A stretch of 64,000 bases of DNA. Origin: Heligmosomoides polygyrus polygyrus (Eukaryota; Nematoda; Chromadorea; Rhabditida; Heligmosomidae). Below the pieces are notes generated by a model. The model did no database searches and was not told the DNA's origin. It worked only from the letters and a program-made list of their open reading frames with translations. Where the stretch lies: positions 83,449,960 to 83,513,959 of the forward strand of contig OX377206.1 of assembly GCA_947396885.1 (NCBI GenBank). The letters are read 5' to 3'. Positions 33,741 to 45,345 of this stretch are shown piece by piece; the first letter of the stretch is position 1; each line of letters starts with the position of its first letter. The position numbers were made by a program, and so were the translations under genes.

Positions 33741-34202
33741 ACGGGCCGAAATTTTAGGAATTCCTCAGAAATCAAAGATCACAGAGGAGCGGAAAATTTC
33801 CAAATTGTCATCTGGGGCATCCAAATTATCATCTGAGGCTCGCACTTATTTCGAAGAGCACGGGAAAGCCTGCAGAGGCTTCATCAACGCCATCCGCTGT
33901 CATTCTTCCAATAGTGATGTCATAGAAGCTCTGAAGCATTGCATGAAGAAAAGCCGTTTCACAATAACGCCTCTATCCCTCTTGAGGTAAGTTTATTCTA
34001 ACTCAAATCCAAATGGGAATTAAGAGAATCATAAGTCCTGGAAGGTGCATGAACATATTCAAATTCAAATGAACTTCAAAAACCTTATATTCACATTTAT
34101 AGGGGTTGTTAAGTAGGGGAACTTTATGATGCAGGAAATAACAACCTTACGAGCTTTCATAAAAAGGCGATTATATGCATATGTTCGGGAAAATTGCTGA
34201 AA

Positions 34203-34480
34203 AGTTACGTAGAGTTCGCCTTCGTTGGTACGGCCACGTTCTCCGTGCTAGTGATGACACCGTTCGGAAGATTGGCCTCAAAATAGAAGTGCCCGGAAAA
34301 CGGCCTAAAGGACGGTCTAGGCAACGCTGACTTGATACGCTGCACATGGACTTAAAGGAAGCCGGTATCCACCCTGATCAAGCATTTGATCGTGCGAAGT
34401 GGCGTCACCATACCAGAAGAGCGGACCCCGCCTCGAAGCGGAACAAACACTGAAGAAGACGAGGAGGAAGAAGAAGAATG
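34203..34480 (+). pseudogene. RTE-type ORF2 C-terminal fragment with 3' tail
   Basis: The frame reads RLRWYGHVLRASDD, then after a one-base frame change KIGLKIEVPGKRPKGRSRQ, a TGA at 34328-34330 where the family usually has Trp, and TLHMDLKEAGIHPDQAFDRA onward, ending with a TGA at 34451. A purine-rich gaagaagacgaggaggaag tail follows, as is common at RTE 3' ends. It is a 5'-truncated dead copy inserted in the tandem array. It belongs to a different lineage from the fragments at 27.7 and 36.5 kb. Confidence 0.85.
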
Positions 34481-35880
34481 TAAATGTATGTATGTTCGGG
34501 AAAAGCATGGAAGTTTCATGTTTCTTGAAAAAGGTATAGTTATTTGCTTAAGGAATTAAGGAATTCATATGTCATAACAAAATTCGTGGATATATCCAAA
34601 TTCAAATGAAATATAAAGAAAATTTATAAAAAAGAAAAGTACAAATTAAATTCATATGGTCATTGCTTGGAAATTTTCAGATCTATAAGGGTCGGAACAA
34701 GGCACCATACAAATATTATAGTTCTAAATTGAACGCTTTCAAGCGCTTTGCTAGCCGAGCATTATTTAGATATGACGTTTCTTGAGATAATTCATTAAGT
34801 AATACCGACTACCTTTCCCGAATTGGTGTTCGTTCTTGTGTGCTAATCTGCGTTTTCTTGAATTACTTCCTTGTTGTTGGTTTTGTTTTTTCTCACATTT
34901 GCCTTTTGCAGATGTAATAAACTGTAAAACTGTAACTAGGTGCTATCTTATTGTCGCCTAGCTCATCACAGAATGTCGTGTCGTGCTATGGCTGCTGTTG
35001 TAATTTTTATTTTCATATTGTCTATTTTTATTGGTCCGATTTATTCTGACTGAATATTATACCGGCTTTTAAAGGCTTCTCCTCTATCTGAATAGATCCA
35101 AACTTTCTATAGCCATCCACGGTATCAAATGTGCTACTAATTTCAAGATGAACAGGAAGTCTGCAAAAGCCAAAATTTGACCAGCAACCCCTTTCCCAAC
35201 GCGTGTTCCGATAGTGATGTCATGTAGGCTTGAGACGTTCGCAAAAGAAAACCCGCTCAAATAATGGCTCTCCGCTCATTGATAAAAACTCATTGATAAA
35301 AGCTTATCCTTAGTTAACTATATGTTGAATCCAAGTACGATGAACAATTCTGAAGCTAGATCTACTGTGATGGCGACTTCTGGTTGAACCAAAACCTAAA
35401 TCTCAGATCTAATTAACCTTTTTGAGAATTCGGCCACTGTTTCGATATTCCTGCGTACGCACACAGACTCAAAGTTCATCCGATTAGACAGAGTGTCATC
35501 TCATTTGCTAGAATTACGGTAACATATGCAAATGAAACCAACAGCCGAGTAAAAAACAGTGTATCGTAACCATTAGGTATGGAAACGATTGGAAATTTTG
35601 GAATTTGAATGGCGCAAAAATTGATATCTTTGCTTACTTATGGAATTATGGAATGGGATCATTTACTAGTGGAACTCATAGGTATATAGCTATCCATGCA
35701 CACATACAGAGAACGGACGAGTGAAAATTTTGGAAAAGTTTCAGGAATCAAAAGTGAGAAGAAGGGATTATTTGCCAGAAAATAAAGAAAACGGAATTCT
35801 CAATAGGCTAGACGAACTCTATTATTAGGTCCCTTTCTAACAGTGACGTCGTGGATCTTCTCAAGTATATATCATAAGAA

Positions 35881-35996
35881 TAAAAGACAGCGACACTAAG
35901 CCCTGTTCGAGATGCGCCGCGAATTCTACCTCCAGGAATATCCTGGAGACAGTTTAAATGTGTGCTATGAATAGTGCTGACCACCCGATTGGCAGG
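35881..35996 (-). mobile_element. SINE1, 3' domain fragment
   Basis: In reverse: aaaagacagcgacactaagc, gagatgcgccgcgaattcta, atcctggagacagtttaaat. The head and middle are missing. Confidence 0.7.
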
Positions 35997-36451
35997 TACT
36001 GCCTAAAAGAAGTTACTCACGCCAGTAATAAGTTTATAAGCTAAACTTGTTATTTACTGATTACCACATGGTAAGATGGACATCCGTTATATGAAACAAA
36101 AGTTAATGGCTAAGCATTTTACGGAATAATCCTAAAATGACTAATACAGTAAATTTTTATTTTTCGGTTAAAATAAGTCAACCTGCTCACTTATTGAATC
36201 AGAGGAAAGATGGCGCAACGAAGAATTTTGTCTCAGGGAAAGTGGCAGCGATTTAACTTTGGCTAGGATTTCATCAATTCGGAAACTATCAAAGTATCCG
36301 CGTTAATGTATTCTTGAATAATGTATAGGGTAATGGTAACTCAACCTCAACTTTGGCTTAAATATGGTGGTAAATAGGGGCTACTTTGTTGTGGAATCCA
36401 TGCAAGCAGTTGCAATCTAAGAAAACATATATATATGTATAGATATAAGCG

Positions 36452-36740
36452 CATCGAAGATTAGGTGGGCCGGCCACGTAATGCGCTTCGCAGACACCCG
36501 CTGGACGAGAGCCGTTACCAACTGGATTCCGCGCGATTTCAAAAGAACACCAGGACGCCCACCAACGCGTTGGTCGGACTTCTTCGTGAAAGCCCTGAAA
36601 AAGCTCTTCGTGTCCCTCGAGCGAGGAGGATCCATTGGGCCACTCTGGCACGCGAGAAGGACGAATGGAGACGTTGATGGCGCCCACTCGAGCAAGTCGA
36701 TGATCAACTGGACGACAGGTGACACGGTGATAAGCGCATA
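36452..36740 (+). pseudogene. RTE-type ORF2 C-terminal fragment
   Basis: The frame from 36454 reads SKIRWAGHVMRFADTRWTRA and continues through [21 protein letters not shown] small deletion relative to the 27.7-kb fragment then shifts the frame, which continues as [20 protein letters not shown] to a TGA near 36675. It is a 5'-truncated, dead copy, about 290 bp, of the same lineage as the 14.6- and 27.7-kb fragments. Confidence 0.85.
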
Positions 36741-37179
36741 AACTTGCCTATATCTGTATCTATACCTGTATCTCGGTTGGATAGAAATTTTGGAAAATTT
36801 TCGACGACAAAGAATCACAAAAGGCATTCGTCAGAAAACGTCGAAAATAATTTTCATTGGTTGGTTAGCTGAGGAATCCAGTGCGCTTACATTTATGCTC
36901 ACAAGAGCAGGAAAAACCACCCTTCGACGGCTAATCAAACGCTCTTGTCAGCCCGTCTTCTAATGGTGATGTCATCGAGTCTCGAGAGCACTGCAAGAAG
37001 GAGGACCTTTCAGAACGAATACCCCTCTTCACCTATGCGCCTAAGCTTACACGAACAAATCCCAGGTTACTTCTAGGTTAATAAGCTGATTTCAACGCGA
37101 GCTACAGGAATATATGCATACGTCATGAGAATCTCCACATAGTGGCTTCGAACGCCATGAAAATTTATACAAAGGAAAG

Positions 37180-37445
37180 AGGATGAAGGATGGCGTTACT
37201 CAATTCCTTGTAGGATACTCTACGCATTCTACTTCTACTGGCTTTCGTATTAGACAATTGGAATGCGTGTTTGGCCATACAATGACTCGCGGTGGCCAGA
37301 ACAAATCAAGCCTAATCCTTCCGAGATAAGTCTGGCACCAATTCACCCACTCCGAAGGGATGGAAGGCTTGGTTGGCTTGGAACCTGGAACTTTGTATCG
37401 GATGAACGCTAGAGTCGACACCTCCTACGACTGCGCTACACGCCC
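37180..37445 (-). mobile_element. SINE1, internally deleted
   Basis: The tail (ggatgaaggatggcgttact), the 3' domain, the middle (gataagtctggcaccaattc) and the head (gactgcgctacacgccct) are present. The segment between cttggttggc and aacctgg lacks the gggaaatccgaacc half of the B box, so pol III transcription is unlikely. Inserted in the tandem array. Confidence 0.85.
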
Positions 37446-38535
37446 TCTCAGAATTCACATAAATACAGACATTTGTCCGAAAACTACAGACAATTTCCAG
37501 AAATCAGTGGTCGAGAAAACTCAGGGGTTAGCGGAGTCCTATAAAGCTGTTTAAGCAGCCAGCAGCATGTAAGGCAATCACTTAGCATTTGTTTCTTTTA
37601 CAGAGGAAGATTAAGCAGTTGAAGGCTAAATGAACAGACTTCTCAGTCCACATCACTCTGATGGTGATGTCATGGGATGATGGAAAATCCCCAAAAAGGT
37701 CGCTTCCCGTTATCGCCTATATAGCTGTTGATAAAGTGTTGACAAAGCTTCTCCAATGTTAGATCTACATCGGCCTCAACTATGATAAGCATTAGGAACT
37801 ATTGGAGAAAATTCACTTAAGCGACACGTGTACCACGCATTCATAAAGGGTCTTTACAAATGTTGACCAGAAAGGATGGAAATTTCGAATTCAATGGACA
37901 GTGAAATGGGTATAATTATTTGCTCAAGGAATCCATTTGTCCTGGCACATGGGGTGCACGACGGACAGGAGGAAATTCTGGAGAGGTTTCAGGATTGAAA
38001 CATCAGAAAAAAAGCATTGATCCGAGAATAGAATATTTTTACCACTTGTCTAGGGCATCCAATGTGCTTATTTTCAAGAGTAAAAGAAGGTCTGAAAAAG
38101 CTAAGTAATCGCGCTGCCCAGCACATAATAAAGCAGTGACGTCACTAGTATGACAGAGTAAAGCAGAAAGGAACATCTTCTCACGAGAAGACGTTCTGCA
38201 TATATAAACATATACTACACGGAGCGAAAATGAAATCTATATTTGTCTCAAACCATAAGGCTAACAATGGTGATTTCGACATGACGTACGAGAATATATG
38301 CATACGTCATGCGAAATTTGCACAAAGTGCCTTCGAAGGCCGTAAGAATTTAGATGTGGAAATTTGGGCGGAGACTGCAGAAGATGTTAAGAAATCAAAG
38401 ATTTCATAAACTCAGTGGCATGAGAAATTTACGGCGCTTTCCGCTCAAAAGTTATGTAGCTAATAAGATAATTATATGAGGAATCTAAAAGCACACTTTG
38501 AAAAAAGAAAGAAAATGAGCGCTATGACAGACTCA

Positions 38536-38831
38536 GGGCGCGTGTAGCGCAGTCGGAGCAGGCGCCGATTGTCGTCTGCATTCGATACCAGGTTCCTGGT
38601 TCGGATTTCCCGCTCAGGCCAACCAAGATTTCCATCCTTCCCCTCCCCCCGGGTCGGTGAATTGGTACCAGACTTGCCTGGGTAGGATAGAGCGCTGACT
38701 TGTTCGTCGGCTGGCCACTGCAAGTCATTGTATGGCCAAATACGCCTTCAAATCGCCTCCACGACATCCCGTAGAAGTAGAATGCGTGGCGCATCCCAAA
38801 CGGGATTGAGTAACGTTGTCCTTTATACTTT
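38536..38831 (+). mobile_element. SINE1, full length
   Basis: A consensus head (gggcgcgtgtagcgcagtcgg), A and B boxes intact (ggttcggatttcc), the body with a small C-rich insertion (cccctccccccg), and the 3' domain ending ttgtcctttatactt. A possible short target duplication is atgacag (about 38524 and 38841). Inserted in the tandem array. Confidence 0.93.
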
Positions 38832-39114
38832 TCTCTATTAATGACAGGGTCCATAGTGGTACACACGTGTGGTGTATAACTCTTGGTCTTAGTATTGCTG
38901 GTGAGTGAAGTGCAATAAAATATAAAGATAACTACGCCGGCAGGGTGTTGTTCATCCACAGCCGAATGACTCCGAGGCTCTCACAGACGTTCTCATTTCA
39001 ACGCATCAGCATCTCCCGTCAGGCGAGCCTCCCTAACGCTTCCATAACACTCAATTGAACTCTAAATTTATTTCGTTGGACAGCGGGATTCCGGAGAAAA
39101 GCGTTTTTAGATTC

Positions 39115-40312
39115 CAGGGTGTCTAAAAAATGTATACACTATTTGAAAGGTGATAACTTTGCTCACAATAAAGGTATTAAAAAAGTTAAGGGCACATATG
39201 AAAGCTTAAGAAAATAAAAATTTTCTGATATATGAGCGACATGGAATGCGCCATGTAGTCGTCTGAAATTTTGCATTTTACGCTTGGTTGATTGTGTTTC
39301 ACTTAAATACTTGCTATAATTTCTTCACAGAGTGGCCGTTTCGTTTGCTTTCAGTTTTTTAAGGTCTAAAACATGAGAGCACACTACTGCTTGCGAAAAA
39401 TGTAGTGTACTAAAAATTGCATGTAGTATTTGAAAGGTTCTAACGTTGCTGCTAGTAAATCTTTTGAAGATGTTTGAGACTCATATGAAAACACAGGGTA
39501 ACGAGATTATTGTGGCGGCAATTAGTCAAGATTGCGCCATTCTCCCGCCTAAAACATTGCATTTCAGACTCGATTGATTGTGCATGGGCTGAATGCTTGT
39601 TACAGTCTTGTTACTACTTGGCCACATTAACCTTTGCTGCGCTTCTGTTAATGTTATCCGTCGCTCAGTGGCTGTAATTATGCCGATTAATTTCTCCATT
39701 CAGCTTGAATGTTGCTTAATCAGTCCACAGAGTACCTCTTGTAAAATGGGACTCCTGTTCGCATATAGATCGTGCAATTAATAAACTTACATGCCACGTG
39801 TCTTTCACGTGATTGCCAGGCTCTAAATGTTGATAGAAGTACAGCATAGGTTATTCTGACCAAGTAATAACAAGAATGTAATAGACATTCAGCCCATGCA
39901 CAATCAATCGAGTCTGGAATGCAAGGTTTCAGGCGAGAGCATGGCGCAATCTTGATCATTTGCACGTCACAGTAGTCTGTTACCCTGCGATTCATATTAG
40001 TTTCAAACACCTTCATAGGCTTCGCTAGCAGCAATGTTAGACCCTTCCAAACAGTACTTGTATTTTTTAGGATACCCTGTATTTTTCGTAAGCCATAGTG
40101 TGTTTTTGAGTTTACATGTATTCAAGCGAAAGACAATTAATCGAGTGAAAATGCAAAAGTTCAGTCGAGTGCATGGCGCATTCCATGTCGCTCATATGCC
40201 AAAAATTTCTATTTTCCCATGCTTTCATATGAGCCCTCAACTTCTTCGGTCCCTTCATGTGAGTAAAGTTATCACCTTTCAAACAGTGTATACATTTTTT
40301 TGAGACACCTTG
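39115..40312. mobile_element. Large foldback element with duplicated arms (family D relative)
   Basis: The ends are inverted: ccagggtgtctaaaaaatg on the left and, in reverse, caaggtgtctcaaaaaaatg on the right, followed on both sides by tatacact(a/g)tttgaaaggtg. Each arm (~520 bp) seems to hold two diverged copies of one ~280-bp module: outer 39115-39390 and inner 39395-39640 on the left, inner 39840-40085 and outer 40090-40312 on the right. Each module carries a (t)tgaaagg start and a gcatggcgca or gcgccatg core. The central ~200 bp is unique and non-coding. It is inserted in the tandem array. Confidence 0.78.
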
Positions 40313-43300
40313 TACGATTATCTAATAAGCGATGTGATATTTGTTTCGCCAAATCTCTGCGCCTACCATAGTCGGATAGCGCCAAATTTTTAGCAGTCAC
40401 AAAAGGCAACCGTCAAGCGTTCAGCCATCTTCCAGAAGAAGACACACTCTGCAGTGATGTCATGTGTAAGATAGAGAAAATTCCTTAAAAAAAGTCGCTC
40501 GCCGTTAACGCTCCTATAACTGCTGACATCAGCGTTTACTTACTTTGCTCTAAGTCGGTTTAACGTCTGATGGGCACTACGGATGATTAGAGCAAGTGCA
40601 CTCATGCAGTGCACGCGCTTTTCCAGATGAAGACCGGAAAAGATGGGAAGCTTTAAATTCCGTGGACAGTGAAATAGGAGTCATTATTTACTTAAGGTTT
40701 TCATATGTACGTGCTCAAGTGGCAATGTATGGGACGGATGGGTGGAAATTTTGAAAGAATTTCAGGAGTGAAACAGAACAACACATTGGTTCAGAAACCG
40801 AATATTCCGCACTTTCGAATCGTTCGTTTCTCATTCTTATCTAAGGCATCCAAAAAACTCTTACCGCTATTTTCAAGAGCAAAAGAAAGCGTGCAGAGAC
40901 GAGATAGGTGCATTTTTCAGTTAGTACATAGAAGGATAATGACGTCAATGAGATTTCAGAGCATCGCAGGAAAGAAGATCTTTTCAGGCGAAAATCGTAT
41001 TCGTATGGAAATATTTTTCCTATTTCTGCGTGATCTATTTCTTTCGTTTTTTTTTATTCGTATTATTCATGACCATATTTTCCACGCTGTACTAAGTAAA
41101 CGTGAAAACTATGAATGTTTCAAACTATAAGATCAAAAACGTGATTTTGGCAAGCGCTATGAGCATGCATACTTGGACATATTTTCATAAACACTGAGTG
41201 ACTTCCAGATGCTGGAAAATTCCTACGATTTTCAAGGAAAAAATCAACCACATATAGTTCTGTACTGAATTCATTTGCAGAGGAAAACGCTTTCATCAAT
41301 AAACGATCGATGTTTATTTGGTCATTCATAGCATCTAGTCTGCTCATCCTTGCTTTCAATATGGAGATAAAGTCTGCAGAGGCCAAATAAACGCCAGTCT
41401 CAGCCTGCAATCGAATAGTGATGTCATCGAAGCTGAAGACAACGGCAAATAAAGCCGCTTCACGGTAGCGCCGCTTTGCTTAGAAGATAAGCGCGGAATA
41501 AGCGTTTCCTTACACAGCTTCAAGTGAAGGCAGCATAGCCATTAGAGAAATGACTGCATGTACTCTCATCAAAGGATGCCTACAAATATTATACAGAAAT
41601 GGCTGAAAGTCTTTGAATTCCAAGGAACACCGAAACGGGTATTTTCACTTGTTCACGACCTCCGTAGAAACGGATTCGTTCAACTACACACACACACATT
41701 TGTTGACTGCGGATGAGGGAATCTTTTGGAAAATTTTCAAAAATTACGAAACAGACTTCGCTAAAAAAATGGAAATATGTTTAATACTCGTCTAAGCCAC
41801 TTAATGTCCGCGACTCTTTTTTAGGAGAAAAAGATGCCTATAAAGGCTGGAAAAAGCACTTCTAGGCCCATATTCTGAAAGTGATGTCATCGACAATCAA
41901 AAAAGGCAGCGCTGGAAATAAATCCGTTCCACGTGAACGCCCCACCACTTAATAGTATATGTTTATTCAATCTCAAGCCTAAATATATACGTACATATTT
42001 AGTAAGATCAGAAGGCCAACATCGGCCATTTCAACGCCGCTAACAGGCGCTAGACATTTGCGTAGAGCATAAAGGGGCATTTACACACATTAATGTCAAT
42101 GGTGGGACAGCGGACGTATGGGATCCATATGTAGTTCCGGGTAGACACGAACATACGCGGACCAAAAATAGATGGGCATTTTGGAAAAATTTCAGGAATC
42201 GAACAACCGCAAAGGACCAAAAACCAAAAAATTGCTGGCAGATATCTAGTGTAGATATGCGTTGTACATATGGCACGCTTCAAAAACTAAACACAAATCC
42301 AGTAAAGGCGGAACGAACACAGTTCTCAGCCCGTCATCTGATAATAATCTCATAAAGTTTCGATGTATCGCGAGAAAGAAGCCGTTCCACGTGATCGCCT
42401 CTCTATCACTGATATAAGCCTGTTCGAGCTGAAATCTATTTTTGAGCCAAATCTGAAGGAGGCTAATATCGTCCATCGTAATACAAACAACAAGAAAACG
42501 TATATGCTTGCCCAAAGAACCGAGGAGCACTTGCGAATAATGAATAGAAGTGGATGAGAATTTTGGAGCCTCAAAAGCCCACCAAGATTAGATATGAGTA
42601 CCTATGCGTGCGCACAGGCATGATTTCATGTGGCTTAGCGTACAGATACGCAGTGGGGTTTGACAGATTTCCAAATCAGAAAAAAATCAGAAAATCAGAA
42701 AATATAACGTTGTGAAAAAAGTTTGCCTCTACTCACTCTAAAGAAGAAGAGAAGGCACTTAATAATTGCACTGCCCGGTCCGTATTGTAATACTGCTGTT
42801 ATGACAGCATTAAACTACAGATGATGTCACCTCCAACAGACGATCACAAGACTAATAATGTTCAGTCCAAGTTTTATATTCAATGGCTGAATTGTTTAAA
42901 TAGTCAGAGGGACAAATCATGAGAAGAAATCCTAACAAAGCAAAGAATCTGCTGCATAATTTTAGAGGTCCACAATGCAGTTATTTCAATATATCCATTT
43001 TAAAAAAGTGTCACCTACCTGTCCTATGAGCTACCGTGGAGATGAGCAGACAAAAAGGTTCACGTCAGGCTAAGTGCAGCAAAAAGGACCAATCAGCCTT
43101 TTTTGACGCCGGTTCATTTTTCTTTTTCTTCATCGAAATGAAGATGTCCATCACGTATTAATGGCTCTACTTATTGGTACGGCTATACCACCAACTACAT
43201 AAACCTCAGTCCATCGGTTCGTTTAAAAAATGAAGGACAGCGACGGCGATTTTGATGCAAATGGCAGGCATAAATATTTGCATAAGGCATGCAGGGAGAT

Positions 43301-43397
43301 TGCACATATTTACTGAAAGTGGGTGGAAATTTTGGAAGAATTGCAAGAAAGCCGGGGAGCAAAAACAGTTTTTTTGTGAAATTCGCACCTAAGCCGG

Positions 43398-43500
43398 CCA
43401 AACCTTGCAGGCCGGACAGTTGGTATCCGAGTTGTCTAGGAAGGACAAAACACAGAATTTTTCACCGACAGGATGCCATAAATCATTGTTCAGGCAAAAT
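43398..43500 (+). mobile_element. Older SINE1, part 1 (hosts a younger SINE)
   Basis: gccaaaccttgcaggccgga, ttggtatccgagttgtctag, gaaggacaaaacacag and accgacaggatgccataaat align with the SINE1 middle in plus orientation. It ends at ttgttcaggcaaaata, where a minus-strand SINE has inserted. Confidence 0.7.
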
Positions 43501-43501
43501 A

Positions 43502-43788
43502 ATACATAAAATAAATGAAGCGTTACTCAATCCCTTTTGTGATGCGCCACGCATTGCAGGATGTTGTGGAGGCGACATGAATGCGTATTTGGTCATATAT
43601 AAAATGACTTACGGTGGCCAGCAGATGAACATGTCAGCGCTTTGCCCTTTCCACATATGCCTGGTACCAAAATTTCGACACCGGAGGGATGTAAGGCTTG
43701 GTTGGCCTAGGCGGAAAATCCGAACCAAGAACCTGGTATCGAGTGCACGCGACCGTCGGCGCCTCGTCCGACTGCGCTACATGCGCCC
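43502..43788 (-). mobile_element. Younger SINE1 nested in older SINE
   Basis: A near full-length reverse copy (aaatgaagcgttactcaatc to ctgcgctacatgcgccc) bounded by a perfect 11-bp repeat, caggcaaaata (43491-43501 and 43789-43799). The repeat is part of the older element, proving order of insertion. The tail here is taaaataaat-like, not a clean heptamer. Confidence 0.92.
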
Positions 43789-43830
43789 CAGGCAAAATAC
43801 GCTTTGCTACTGACGTGGTTGTGTGGAGAT
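43789..43830 (+). mobile_element. Older SINE1, part 2
   Basis: Continues the interrupted element (caggcaaaatacgctttgct, aligned with ggccaaatacgcattcaaat), then decays. Confidence 0.5.
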
Positions 43831-43934
43831 TTTGGGCACATGTAAGACATCAAAAATCTGAACGTCAACGGTGGTCAATCGGGGTTTCTAGAATATTCAA
43901 TTTGCGCTAAGCTGATTTGCATAAAGACGGCGTG

Positions 43935-44190
43935 GTCAGAGTCGTCGCTCGTCGCGTGCACTCCGAAACCAGGTTCTTAGCTCGGTCGCCAGACCATTGA
44001 ACTCTTCAGTTGGTCAACTGGTATCAGATGTCGGACAAGGGAAAAATGCCACATGTCAATCGGCTGGCAGCCACAATTCATTGCATCGTTCAAATGCGCA
44101 GTAAAATTGCCTTCGAGATACCATGCAGAAGTAGAATGTGTGGCGCACCCCAGACAGGCGTTGAATGATGCCGTTTTCATCATCCTTCAT
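43935..44190 (+). mobile_element. SINE1, degenerate copy
   Basis: The head is eroded (acggcgtggtcagagtcgtc), with the body ccaggttcttagctcggtcg, aactggtatcagatgtcgga and tcggctggcagcc, and a well-kept 3' domain (agaagtagaatgtgtggcgc). The last ~65 bp belongs to a segment duplicated at 48.3 kb. Confidence 0.75.
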
Positions 44191-44440
44191 CTTCTCGTTT
44201 TCGTTCTTCTTTTTTTATCACACATGGGGTATATAAATACTGGTATATTCTGAACCTCCCAGGTATAGGGGGATGAAGGAGGAGTGGAAAACATGAAAAA
44301 TGTTCCACTGTCAGAAGAGCGAGTCAGAAAAACGAACGTTTCAAAATAGCCATTCAACGTATTCAACAAATTTATCAAAAATATTTATATCTCGAATTTG
44401 CTGTACACAGTGACAGTGATTTTTAGGCTTAGACATTCCC
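44118..44440. repeat. Direct segmental duplication, copy 1
   Basis: From the end of the SINE (gcagaagtagaatgtgtggc) through tcatcatccttcat, tatcacacatgggg, tctgaacctcccaggtatag, gaaaatgttccactgtcaga and cattcaacgtattcaacaaa, this matches 48309-48660 in the same orientation, with indels near the end. The shared block includes the SINE/unique junction, so it is a duplication, not two independent insertions. Confidence 0.88.
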
Positions 44441-45099
44441 CAATTAAAACCGTTTTCGATAACGCTCTTGTTTTCACTGATAGTGTTCTTCTTCAAGCCG
44501 TTCAACTTCTTCAACTTGGGGAAGCTATTGCTTTCACTGGTAATAGTCTAACTAAACTGAAGATTGGGTACTACTAAAGCATTAAGGTCATCAACTGCCA
44601 TTTTCATTTTTATATCTCAAAACAACTATAAACACGAACATAATTACCCCAAGTAGCGTAGGGACGGAAATTGTGGCCCAATTCCCACGAGGCGTATACG
44701 CGTATTTGTATAAACTTTTACCCACTTAGTTTTAGGAAGATCTAAGTGCACTCATACTGTTTTGGATACTAAATGCTGGATTTTCTTAAGAAATTCGGAA
44801 CAAACCAATTGTCCTATGTACATGCTTCTGAAGGAGAACAAATTGAATGATTTAATCGTTGTTATATCTAAATTTTCTTGCTTAGACGGAAGTAGTCACT
44901 GAGTAATTTGTACTGCATATTACGTTAACATGTTGCACTTTGCAAGATAGCGTGACGAAGCCAAATGAACTTCGATGCTCCGAAGGGCTTAATAAATGGC
45001 CATGTGCAAAACCGTGCTCATTGATAAGGAGGTTTGTGACAAAGCCGTTTTCTATGGCATCAAGCTCGCATATGATTCCTTTGCTTTCGTGCAAGTGAA
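44441..45099. other. No supported feature
   Basis: The sequence is AT-rich. No gene or recognised repeat. Confidence 0.35.
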
Positions 45100-45174
45100 A
45101 TAGAAATAATGAAATCGGAAAGTGGAAAATTTAGAGTACCTGATATGCATGAATGTTGTGTCGAAAAAGGCAAA

Positions 45175-45345
45175 CAAGGTGTAGAAGAAGAGAAAGGTGA
45201 TGAAGAGGAGGATGATAAGAAAGAAGAAGTTGTTGATGATGTTCCTACTGCTGCTGCTGATAATGATGTTGACGATGATAATGATGGTACTGATGACAAT
45301 GATGATGAATAAAAAGAAGATGATGAAGAAGGAACAGGAGACTAA
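45175..45345. repeat. (GAT/GAA)n-rich low-complexity tract
   Basis: Repeated gatgat, gaagaa and ctgctg words produce an acidic plus-strand frame (45109-45312, D/E-rich) and a serine-rich frame on the other strand. It is best read as a triplet-repeat tract. A small acidic protein cannot be excluded but has no support. Confidence 0.7.

Larger units (their letters stand above)
33745..43390 (+). repeat. Decayed tandem array, ~470-bp period, with later insertions
   Basis: An anchor word, gtgatgtcat or close variants, recurs at 33914, 35214, 35843, 36966, 37664, 38136, 40454, 40939, 41418, 41881, 42344 (worn) and 42821. Uninterrupted spacings are 472, 485, 479, 463, 463 and 477. A second word, ggaaattttggaaaaatttc or variants, lies 110-195 bp before seven anchors (35733, 36786, 37972, 40744, 41728, 42182, with a last one at 43325), keeping the same phase. 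A third (atatgcatacgtcat-like) follows some anchors. Larger gaps are partly explained by the RTE, SINE and foldback insertions. Units are too diverged for coding to be inferred. Confidence 0.75.

Noticed and set aside
33566..33775. Cys/Val-rich protein
   Set aside because: Translation of an (AC)n microsatellite.
33914..42830. CRISPR-like array
   Set aside because: Period is ~470 bp, units are diverged, and the context is eukaryotic.
45109..45312. Small acidic protein
   Set aside because: D/E run is produced by GAT/GAA triplet repeats; no start context or homolog recognised.
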